A stretch of 20,650 bases of DNA from Nitrososphaera sp035547955 (GTDB lineage: Archaea; Thermoproteota; Nitrososphaeria; Nitrososphaerales; Nitrososphaeraceae). The stretch lies in assembly GCA_035547955.1 (NCBI GenBank), contig DASZTR010000028.1, positions 1 to 20,650 of the forward strand. The letters run 5' to 3'. Under the pieces are notes generated by a model. The model did not search any database and was not told where the DNA came from. It worked only from the letters and a program-made list of their open reading frames with translations. Made by a program: the position numbers and the translations under genes. Positions within the stretch are counted from its first letter, which is position 1. Each line of letters starts with the position of its first letter. Shown one piece after another: positions 14,463 to 20,650 of the stretch.

Positions 14463-15101
14463 ATGTCCAATAGCAATAGAGAAGACGCGCTAGACTTTGT
14501 GGATTGGGATGAATTGAAGGGGAAAGAGGCCCGGGGAGTCGACAAAAAGGTTGATCTTGGAGAGATCCAGGGAATCGGCAGGGCATACGTCGTGACGAAA
14601 AAAGGCCTCGTTGGTAAGGACAAGTTCTACATTCCAAAGACCTTGGCCCAGAAATACGATGGGAAAACCGTGTGGTTTAACGTAACGGAAGAGCTGAAGG
14701 ATGAGTTCATTCATGAGAACCCCCCAACTGACGAGGAAATTGCAAAATTCAGGACGGCAGATTCGCCGACCTTCGTCGATGACAAAGTAGTGGTGGTTTC
14801 AGAAGAACCCTTGGTGGAAGAAAAGGCCGTGGTGGTGCCGACGACGGTGACGGCTACCGGTTCTGATAGGGGATCCCCTATAAGGGACTGGGATAGCATC
14901 GTCCACAAAACCGTCCGGTTGATGGACGGAGAGCCAATTGGTAATGTCGTAGCACTCTACCCAGACACAATCCATGTCGAGACCGAAGGATCAAGGATGG
15001 CATATGACATACCAAAAAGCGAAATCGAAGGCTTTAACGGTGCAGAAATTCGCCTAAAGGCTCCAATAACCGACCTTGAACGGTATGTAAAGCGCGAGTA
15101 A
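14463..15101 (+). CDS. Two-domain PRC-barrel-like protein
   Basis: The 212-residue protein has two related small beta domains. The first (about 11-77) reads FVDWDELKGKEARGVDKKVD, then KFYIPKTLAQKYDGKTVWFN. The second (about 142-206) has VHKTVRLMDGEPIGNVVAL and YDIPKSEIEGFNGAEI, which fits PRC-barrel domains (GxxIGxV turn, then a strand pair). A Val/Glu/Thr-rich linker (about 100-135) joins them. PRC barrels act in RNA processing and in regulatory or stress proteins; the role here is unknown. The frame opens at 14421, but the probable TATA element at about 14434-14443 starts transcription near the ATG at 14463. A frameshifted copy of domain one lies at 8883-9225. Confidence 0.75.
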   Translation: MSNSNREDALDFVDWDELKGKEARGVDKKVDLGEIQGIGRAYVVTKKGLVGKDKFYIPKTLAQKYDGKTVWFNVTEELKDEFIHENPPTDEEIAKFRTADSPTFVDDKVVVVSEEPLVEEKAVVVPTTVTATGSDRGSPIRDWDSIVHKTVRLMDGEPIGNVVALYPDTIHVETEGSRMAYDIPKSEIEGFNGAEIRLKAPITDLERYVKRE

Positions 15102-15106
15102 AACGG

Positions 15107-15112
15107 TTTTTT
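15107..15112 (+). terminator. T-run after the PRC-barrel gene
   Basis: T6 six bases after the TAA stop, without a clear stem, fits a minimal archaeal terminator. Confidence 0.4.
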
Positions 15113-15543
15113 AAAAGAAGAAAGTCGTGGGTCGATCAGTCAAATAGCCAAAATGATTGCGTGGTTATGTAAATGTGCGCGCAAATAGGCATATGTGTGC
15201 GTACACTCGGTAGCAAATGGGTAGCCACCAACAATTCGCCTTTTTCTTTTGCCAATTTTTTGGAGATTGCTGAGTAATTTTTAATGTCATTATCAATAAC
15301 AAGAACAATAATCAGTACAAATATGGACGTGTGCGAGAGTGTGTATATGATACGGTAATTGTGTTGTATCTGTGGTGTTGTTGCCGCCATGATACGCGAT
15401 GCTGTGCCGAGTGCCTCTTTTGCGATATACGTGCTATGGAGAGGGATGAATAATTGTTTACTTTCTTACAAATTGGGGGTAAGGTGGGAGAGGAAGGAAC
15501 TGATCGCCCGTGGCTCTCTTTTGTGCTTTCCTCTTTTTTTTTG
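15113..15543. other. Noncoding gap between convergent genes
   Basis: No supported gene. It includes an 18-nt alternating purine-pyrimidine tract (15189-15206) and a shorter one (15173-15183). The remainder is AT-rich, unstructured 3' flank of both neighbours. Confidence 0.5.
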
Positions 15544-15999
15544 CTATGCGTTGTGGCTCTTGCTGCTATTATTATTATAGTCTTGACTTCCATCATGTGC
15601 CTCTGATGGCGGCGCCTCGCAGAATTCTGTCAGCACGCCGTTCAGCGATTTGGGATGGATGAACGTGATACGCCTCCCGTACGAGCCTGTGCGCAGATCG
15701 CCCACCATCCTCATGCCCTGCGACTTTGCCCTGTCCACATCTTTGACAATGTCATCCGCAGTTATGGCGATGTGGTGTATGCCCTCGCCTCTGTCCTGCA
15801 GGAATTTGGAAATAGGGCTGTCCTGCGACGTCGGCTCCATCAACTCTATCCTGGTGTCTTCAAGCATTAGCATGGCAACCTTGACCTTTTCGTTGGGCAC
15901 TGTCTCTATCTCTAGGTGGTCGACATTGAGGATTTTCTGATAGTTCTTCAATGCCTCGTCGACGCTATTGACTGCGATAGCGATGTGATCTACGCGCAT
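15544..15999 (-). CDS. mce: Methylmalonyl-CoA epimerase
   Basis: This 151-residue VOC (glyoxalase-fold) enzyme interconverts (S)- and (R)-methylmalonyl-CoA, feeding the mutase. Metal-ligand positions are visible: His5 in VDHIAIAV, Glu in RIELMEP, His in GIHHIAI and Glu in GVLTEFCE. The last 20 residues (DGSQDYNNNSSKSHNA) are a disordered tail beyond the fold. The frame extends to a GTG at 16014, but family members begin within a few residues of the DHI strand, so I chose the ATG at 15999. It lies 43 nt after the mutase large subunit on the same strand and is probably the third gene of a meaB-mcmA1-mce transcript. Confidence 0.93.
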   Translation of the reverse strand: MRVDHIAIAVNSVDEALKNYQKILNVDHLEIETVPNEKVKVAMLMLEDTRIELMEPTSQDSPISKFLQDRGEGIHHIAITADDIVKDVDRAKSQGMRMVGDLRTGSYGRRITFIHPKSLNGVLTEFCEAPPSEAHDGSQDYNNNSSKSHNA

Positions 16000-16042
16000 G
16001 GGCTTTATTCTCACGCCTCCATCTCATGTATATTTGTATTTC

Positions 16043-17668
16043 TTAGAACGAGATCTTGGGCTCGTACCTTCCAAAGACCCCGCGTAGGGTGTCACTTATC
16101 TCGCCAAGCGTCGTGTAGCTCTTGACACAGCTGATGATGTGTGGCATGAGGTTCTCTCTCTCCTTTTCAGCATTCTTTTGCAGGACCGAAAGAGCAGCAT
16201 TTACTTTGGCCATGTCGCGGCCTGCCTTGAACTCCTTTAGCCTTGCCAGCTGCTTCTTCTCTATCTCTGGGTCTATCCTGTTGAGCGCCGGCTCGACGTC
16301 GTGCGCGTCCTGGTACTTGTTGACTCCGACAATGATCCTGCTGTTTTCGTCGATCTCCTTCTTCAGCCGGTATGCGTTGTTGCGGATCTCTTCTTGGAAA
16401 TAGCCTTTCTCAATGGCTGCCATTGCACCGCCCATCCTGTCGATGCGCTTTAGGTATTTCCATACATGTTCTTCTATCTCGCCTGTCAGCCGCTCGACGT
16501 AATATGACCCTGCCATCGGATCTACCGTCTTTGTCACGCCCGTCTCGCTTGCGATTATCTGCTGCGTGCGGAGCGCCACCTTGGCCGAGTGCTCGGTCGG
16601 AAGAGCAAGCGCCTCGTCGCGCGAGTTGGTGTGTAGGGATTGGCAGCCGCCTAGCACCGCGGCCATCGCCTCCGTGGCGACTCGGACTATGTTGTTGTCC
16701 ACCTGCTGCGCGGTCAGCGACTCGCCGGAGGTCTGGACGTGGAAGCGTAGGTGCTGCGACTTGTTTTCTTTTGCGTGGAACCTCTCCTTCATTATCTTGG
16801 CGTATATCCTGCGCGCGGCCCTGAACTTGGCTATCTCTTCAAAGAACTCCATGGTACAGCAGAAAAAGAAGGACAGCCTGGGGGCAAAGTCGTCGACCTT
16901 GAGGCCCCTTGCCGTACACGTCTCGATGTACTCTATGGCGTCGGCAAACGTAAACGCCAGCTCCTGCACCGCGTTGGAGCCTGCCTCGCGGATGTGGTAG
17001 CCGGAGATGCTGACTGGGTACCATTGCGGTACATTCTTTGAGCAATATTCTATCATGTCGCCTATGAGCCGCATCGATGGCTTGGGTGGGTAGATGTACG
17101 TGTTCCGTGCGATGTACTCTTTTAGTATGTCGTTCTGGGTCGTGCCCCTGAGCTGGTCGGGCTTTACTCCCTGCGACTCGGCGACAGTTATGTACAGCGA
17201 CAGCAGTGTCGACGCTGTCGAGTTGATCGTCATCGATGTACTAACCTTGTCAAGCGGGATCCCGTCAAAGCAAGTCATCATGTCCTTTATGGAACTGATG
17301 GCGACGCCAGTCCTGCCTACTTCGCCCTCTGACATCGCGTGGTCTGAGTCGCGGCCTGTCTGGGTAGGTAGGTCAAACGCCAATGACAGGCCAGTCTGCC
17401 CCTTGTCGAGCAGGAACTTGAAGCGCTTGTTCGTCTCGTCGGCGCTGCCAAAGCCACTGTACTGGCGCATGGTCCAGACGCGCTCGCGGTACATCTCAGG
17501 GTACAGGCCCCGCGTGAACGGGTACTTGCCCGGGTCTTCTTCCCTGAGGCCCTTTATGTCCGCCTTTTTGTACGTGCGCTTGACCGGGATGCTAGAGTCG
17601 GTCACTATCGCCTTTTTGCTACTATTGTTTGCAGCTATAGCTGCTCCTTTTGCAGTTGTTTTTGCCAT
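16043..17668 (-). CDS. mcmA1: Methylmalonyl-CoA mutase, large (substrate-binding) subunit
   Basis: This is the TIM-barrel subunit of the B12-dependent mutase that turns (R)-methylmalonyl-CoA into succinyl-CoA. There are 541 residues from the ATG at 17668. ERVWTMRQYSGFG contains the diagnostic Tyr (residue 70, Tyr89 of the Propionibacterium enzyme); isobutyryl-CoA mutase has Phe and 2-hydroxyisobutyryl-CoA mutase Ile there. The Ala in LSLAFDLPTQ (residue 97) also fits MCM rather than hydroxyisobutyryl-CoA mutase (Asp). The B12 domain is absent and is encoded separately at 19133. The frame extends to a GTG at 17710 overlapping meaB by GTGA, but the extra residues (ENQRRRERKN) read like a translated purine-rich ribosome-binding region (GAGGAGAAGAGAGAG). 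Confidence 0.96.
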   Translation of the reverse strand: MAKTTAKGAAIAANNSSKKAIVTDSSIPVKRTYKKADIKGLREEDPGKYPFTRGLYPEMYRERVWTMRQYSGFGSADETNKRFKFLLDKGQTGLSLAFDLPTQTGRDSDHAMSEGEVGRTGVAISSIKDMMTCFDGIPLDKVSTSMTINSTASTLLSLYITVAESQGVKPDQLRGTTQNDILKEYIARNTYIYPPKPSMRLIGDMIEYCSKNVPQWYPVSISGYHIREAGSNAVQELAFTFADAIEYIETCTARGLKVDDFAPRLSFFFCCTMEFFEEIAKFRAARRIYAKIMKERFHAKENKSQHLRFHVQTSGESLTAQQVDNNIVRVATEAMAAVLGGCQSLHTNSRDEALALPTEHSAKVALRTQQIIASETGVTKTVDPMAGSYYVERLTGEIEEHVWKYLKRIDRMGGAMAAIEKGYFQEEIRNNAYRLKKEIDENSRIIVGVNKYQDAHDVEPALNRIDPEIEKKQLARLKEFKAGRDMAKVNAALSVLQKNAEKERENLMPHIISCVKSYTTLGEISDTLRGVFGRYEPKISF

Positions 17669-17706
17669 GTTCTTTCTCTCTCTTCTCCTCTGATTCTCTG
17701 ATTTTT

Positions 17707-18630
17707 TCACTTGAAGAGGCTCGCAGCTACTTTTTCTGCGGCCACGTACGGGTCAATCTCCTTCTTGGCAAGCTTGTCTATAAACGCCGAATATTGCCCA
17801 TTCTCCTTTAGCATGGAGGCGACCTTTTGCGAGACAATGTCTGAAACCATGTCTTTTAACTCGTCCTCTAGCATCTTCCTCTCGCGTACTTTATAATTAA
17901 TGCTTCTTTCTTCTAGTAATTTGTCAATATGCTGCGCTAGTTCTCTCACGCCCTTTCCTGTCTTGGCAGACGTTTTCAGTATGGGCGGCCTGCGCTCTGT
18001 ATCACCTATCATGTCTAACAATATGTTGTAAAGCGGGCCTGCGCCGTCGATGTCTGCCTTGTTGACGACGTAGATGTCGCCTACCTCTGTAAGGCCCGCC
18101 TTGACTGCCTGCACGTTGTCGCCAGTGTTTGGCGTAAACAGGACAATCGTCAGGTCGACTACCTTGGTTATCTCGATCTCCAGCTGCCCTGCACCGACGC
18201 TCTCCACCAAGATAAGGTCATAGCCGGCGGCGTCAAGCACCCTGATTGCATTCCTGAGCGACTTTGACACTCCCCCGACTGCACCCCTTGACGCCATGCT
18301 CCTCATGAACACCTTTTCGTCGTCAAGGCTGCCGAGCATTCTCACCCTGTCGCCCAGGATGGCGCCCCCCGTTATCGGGCTTGTCGGGTCCACCGCTAGG
18401 ACGGCGACCTTGTGGCCGAGGATTTGGCATTCCGGTATTAGCCGGCCTAGAAGCGAGCTCTTGCCTGCTCCTCCAGGCCCCGTAAAGCCTACCGTGCGCG
18501 CCTTGCCCGTTTTCCCAAAGATTTCTTTGATGATTTGCTTTGACTCGGGGTCGCAGTTATCGACTATTGAAATAGCCCGCGCAAGGGAACGTCTGTCGCC
18601 CTGCATGAGGCCCTTTACTATGGCAAGCAC
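17707..18630 (-). CDS. meaB: Methylmalonyl-CoA mutase-associated GTPase MeaB/ArgK
   Basis: This G3E-family GTPase guards B12 loading and protects the mutase from inactivation. Walker A is GPGGAGKSS near residue 50, LVESVGAGQLEIEI is the switch/Walker B region, and NKAD gives guanine specificity. Downstream helices end in DPYVAAEKVAASLFK, as in the family, and length (about 307 aa) is normal. The frame opens at TTG 18636; GTG 18630 and ATG 18606 are also in frame. The TATA box at 18651-18660 predicts transcription start at about 18629, so a leaderless GTG at 18630 fits best and keeps the ..LMQGDRRSLARAIS helix complete. It is the first gene of the transcript, overlapping or just preceding mcmA1. 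Confidence 0.94.
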   Translation of the reverse strand: MLAIVKGLMQGDRRSLARAISIVDNCDPESKQIIKEIFGKTGKARTVGFTGPGGAGKSSLLGRLIPECQILGHKVAVLAVDPTSPITGGAILGDRVRMLGSLDDEKVFMRSMASRGAVGGVSKSLRNAIRVLDAAGYDLILVESVGAGQLEIEITKVVDLTIVLFTPNTGDNVQAVKAGLTEVGDIYVVNKADIDGAGPLYNILLDMIGDTERRPPILKTSAKTGKGVRELAQHIDKLLEERSINYKVRERKMLEDELKDMVSDIVSQKVASMLKENGQYSAFIDKLAKKEIDPYVAAEKVAASLFK

Positions 18631-18650
18631 GGGCAAGCTGTGTGCTGGAG

Positions 18651-18660
18651 ATATTATATA
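18651..18660 (-). promoter_or_regulatory. TATA box of the meaB-mcmA1-mce unit
   Basis: TATATAATAT on minus is a near-ideal TATA box, about 26 nt before the proposed GTG start. Just upstream the 11-mer TGATACAGACC occurs twice (18676-18686 and 18691-18701), a 15-bp direct repeat that could be a regulator site. Confidence 0.6.
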
Positions 18661-18730
18661 TCATCCTTATAACGATGATACAGACCGTACTGATACAGAC
18701 CAGACTGGGAAAAACTCTTCAATGGCTCAG

Positions 18731-18949
18731 CTATAACGACTGCGAAATCATCTTGGCAAGGTCGCCTTTCCCTTCCTTTGAATAGCGCTTCATGTTGGCG
18801 TGTAACTGCCTGCGCATCTGTTTGTACATATCGACCTTGTCGTATGAAGCAAGGTCTTGGGCGTCCAGCGACTTTTTGAGCTGCCTAAAAATGTCTACCT
18901 GCTGCCTGACGCTTTCGGTCTCTACCTCAGAAGGGGAAGAACAAGTCAT
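18731..18949 (-). CDS. Small helical protein within the mutase locus (72 aa)
   Basis: No recognised family. After a short Ser/Glu-rich start the protein is almost all helix (QQVDIFRQLKKSLDAQDLAS, then YDKVDMYKQMRRQLHANMKR), with heptad-like Leu/Met/Ile spacing and many Lys and Gln, so a helical hairpin or coiled coil is likely. TATATA at about 18981-18990 (minus) predicts transcription start near 18960 and a leader of about 11 nt. It sits between meaB and the divergent mutase small subunit. That position hints at a link to the mutase or B12, but only by proximity. Confidence 0.65.
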   Translation of the reverse strand: MTCSSPSEVETESVRQQVDIFRQLKKSLDAQDLASYDKVDMYKQMRRQLHANMKRYSKEGKGDLAKMISQSL

Positions 18950-19132
18950 ATGTATGTGTACTGTAATTGCCGCATTTTTGTTATATATGGCTTCTAGACT
19001 TTACTTGTCGTTCTTTTAATAAGGCTACTTATTTTGTATCAATTACAGTTAATTTTTCTGACTGTTCTTTAGTGTTATGGTTGTCAACACGCTAAATATT
19101 TTAAGAGGAAAGCCGGATACGGAGCATATAAT

Positions 19133-19588
19133 ATGTCAGTAGCGTCTACTACTACTACTACCGCCACTATGCAGCAGCAACAAAAGCCAATAAGGGTGCT
19201 TGTCTCCAAACTCGGCCTTGATGGCCATGACAGGGGCGCACTCGTGCTTTGCAGGGCATTTCGCGACGCAGGCATGGAGGTCATCTACTCCGGTCTGTTC
19301 TGTACCCCCGAGCAGGTTGCAAGCATGGCAGTAGACGAGGACGTCGACGTGGTCGCAATGAGCCTTTTAAACGGCGCGCACCTGACTCTGTTCCCAAAGG
19401 TCGCCCGTCTCTTGAACGAGAAGGGCGCAGGAGACATACTGGTAGTTGGCGGGGGCATCATACCAGAGTCTGACCGCAAAGAGCTTGAAAGCAAGGGCGT
19501 GACTGGCAACTTTGGGCCTGGAACTCCTCTTTCAGTAATAATAAAGCACATCCATGAAAACGTAAAGAAGAATAAAGAAGAAAGGTGA
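19133..19588 (+). CDS. mcmA2: Methylmalonyl-CoA mutase, small (B12-binding) subunit
   Basis: This 151-residue Rossmann-like domain binds adenosylcobalamin and pairs with the large subunit. LGLDGHDRG holds the DxHxxG motif (Asp30, His32, Gly35), His32 being the lower cobalt ligand. SLLNGAH and VVGGGIIP are the other B12-tail contacts. The first 17 residues are a low-complexity Thr/Gln stretch from ACT and CAG repeats. TAAATATTTTAA (19093-19104) predicts transcription start near 19124; GGAG also lies 9 nt before the ATG. It is transcribed away from meaB-mcmA1, so the two subunits are made from separate promoters. Confidence 0.96.
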   Translation: MSVASTTTTTATMQQQQKPIRVLVSKLGLDGHDRGALVLCRAFRDAGMEVIYSGLFCTPEQVASMAVDEDVDVVAMSLLNGAHLTLFPKVARLLNEKGAGDILVVGGGIIPESDRKELESKGVTGNFGPGTPLSVIIKHIHENVKKNKEER

Positions 19589-19632
19589 AAAAACCTCTCT
19601 CTCTCCGTTATTTCTTTTTTGCAGGAAAAAAA
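19589..19632. terminator. T-runs between convergent mcmA2 and ilvC
   Basis: On plus, TTTCTTTTTT at 19611-19620 follows the mcmA2 stop. On minus, T7 (19632-19626) directly follows the ilvC stop. A 44-nt gap thus serves as terminator for both genes. Confidence 0.5.
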
Positions 19633-20634
19633 TCAGTTTTCCTGATCAGGCCACATCATGTTGCGTAGGTCTTTGCCTACCTTCTCTATCTGGTGGTTCT
19701 CTATTTCCTTCATGTAACGGGCAAACGAGTGCTTGCCCTCCTTCTTGTACCTGCTGACCCACTCCTCTGCAAACTCGCCTGATTGTATCTCGTTGAGTAC
19801 CTGCTTCATCTTCTTCTTGGCGTCCTTGTCCACGACGCGGGGGCCTCTTGTGAGGCCGCCATAGCGCGCAGTCTCACTCACGCGGTTGTACATGCCCGTC
19901 AGGCCGTACTTTTGTACAAGGTCGGTTATCAGTTTCAGCTCGTGGAGGCACTCAAAATAGGCCACCTCTGGTTGGTATCCCGCTTCGACCAAAGTCTCAA
20001 AGGCGTTCATGACAAGAGCATGCGTCCCACCACATAGGTCTGCCTGTTCGCCAAACCAATCTGTCTCTACTTCTTCTTTAAAGTCCGTCTTTATCACGCC
20101 CGGCCTTGTGCTTCCGATGCCTTTTGCCATCGCAAGGACGCGGTCCCATGCCTTCCCAGTATGATCCTGGTGCACGGCAACAAGCGATGGGATGCCAAAC
20201 CCGTCTTGGTACAGTTCGCGGACGCGCTGGCCCGGCCCCTTTGGCGCGACCATGATGACATCGACGTCTTTTGGCGCGACTATCCATTTCCAGTGGATCG
20301 CGGCGCCGTGAGAAAACGACAGCGCCTTGCCAGCTGTCGCGTGCTTGGCAATGTCGCGCTTGTACGTCTCTTCCTGCTCCATATCGGGTATCAGGATGTG
20401 GATAATGTCTGCAGTCTTGGCAGCGTCGGCTACTTCCATAACCTTGTGGCCGTCCGCCTCCGCCTGTTTCCACGTCTTGCCTCCTTTCCTCAGGCCGACT
20501 ATTACGTTGAGGCCCGAGTCTTTCATGTTGGAAGCTTGGGCGCGGCCCTGAATGCCGTAACCGATAACCGCTATCGTCTGCTTCTTTATTGGGTCAAGCG
20601 ATACTTCTTTGTCAAGCCATTTCTTGGCGGGCAT
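19633..20634 (-). CDS. ilvC: Ketol-acid reductoisomerase
   Basis: This 333-residue class I enzyme converts acetolactate and acetohydroxybutyrate to dihydroxy acids in valine, leucine and isoleucine synthesis. The NAD(P)H fold motif is GYGIQGRAQASNMKDSG (about 25-41), and Arg/Lys residues follow in VGLRKGGKTWKQ, favouring NADPH. Active-site groups are the His in LSFSHGAAIHW, Asp and Glu metal ligands in ETDWFGEQADLCGG, and Glu residues in PEVAYFECLHELKLI. Length is that of class I. The ATG at 20634 is 16 nt from the window edge, so the promoter and any upstream ilv genes are not visible. Confidence 0.97.
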   Translation of the reverse strand: MPAKKWLDKEVSLDPIKKQTIAVIGYGIQGRAQASNMKDSGLNVIVGLRKGGKTWKQAEADGHKVMEVADAAKTADIIHILIPDMEQEETYKRDIAKHATAGKALSFSHGAAIHWKWIVAPKDVDVIMVAPKGPGQRVRELYQDGFGIPSLVAVHQDHTGKAWDRVLAMAKGIGSTRPGVIKTDFKEEVETDWFGEQADLCGGTHALVMNAFETLVEAGYQPEVAYFECLHELKLITDLVQKYGLTGMYNRVSETARYGGLTRGPRVVDKDAKKKMKQVLNEIQSGEFAEEWVSRYKKEGKHSFARYMKEIENHQIEKVGKDLRNMMWPDQEN

Positions 20635-20650
20635 GTTGGGAAAAAAGTCT

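Noticed and set aside
16043..17668. Arg in GRDSD of the mutase, where other mutases have Tyr (GYDSD), as a loss of the catalytic Tyr
   Set aside because: The catalytic Tyr of this family is the one in RQYSGFG, which is present; the GRDSD position is a different site.

Overview
The window most likely comes from an ammonia-oxidising archaeon of the Nitrososphaera group (Nitrososphaerota, formerly Thaumarchaeota). It opens with the 3' end of a recognisable AmoC gene. It holds the split, B12-dependent methylmalonyl-CoA mutase set of the archaeal 3-hydroxypropionate/4-hydroxybutyrate CO2-fixation cycle. It also has ribosomal protein L40e, a secreted cupredoxin, PRC-barrel proteins and many small zinc-ribbon proteins typical of soil lineages. 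Most genes have an archaeal TATA box about 25 nt upstream of a transcript start at or near the start codon (leaderless), and I used this to choose several starts.

Layout. 1-193: end of amoC, then a GNRA-loop terminator and a short structured gap. 522-4305 (minus): three overlapping genes for a MacB/LolD-type ABC exporter (ATPase, membrane-anchored S-layer-like protein, FtsX-type permease), with a perfect inverted repeat upstream that looks like an operator. 4518-7415: a YHS metal-binding mini-protein, a stand-alone asparagine-synthetase-type enzyme with a C-terminal zinc ribbon, and an SF2 helicase. 7455-11682: small genes, several encoding zinc-binding mini-proteins (including L40e and a C2H2 finger), plus a frameshifted PRC-barrel pseudogene. 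11976-13160: the cupredoxin. 13161-15543: gene-poor DNA around an intact PRC-barrel gene. 15544-19588: the mutase module (epimerase, mutase large subunit and MeaB GTPase on minus; a small helical protein; mutase small subunit on plus). 19633-20634: ketol-acid reductoisomerase.

How the genes fit together. amoC (energy from ammonia), the mutase/epimerase/GTPase set (carbon fixation and propionyl-CoA metabolism) and IlvC (branched-chain amino acids) are core metabolism. The stretch from about 7.4 to 15.4 kb looks accessory: short unknown genes, long noncoding gaps, one decayed paralog and little shared orientation.

The most notable non-gene signals are: (1) a 37-bp promoter block repeated with 35/37 identity in front of the helicase and of an unknown gene 2.5 kb away; (2) seven strictly alternating purine-pyrimidine tracts of 18-22 nt, all in the gaps of the accessory region; (3) a chain of four stems at 11.06-11.23 kb beside a symmetrical TATA element, possibly an unannotated RNA; and (4) a cupredoxin with leucine at the usual axial methionine position. 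I saw no CRISPR array, tRNA, rRNA, insertion sequence or integrase.
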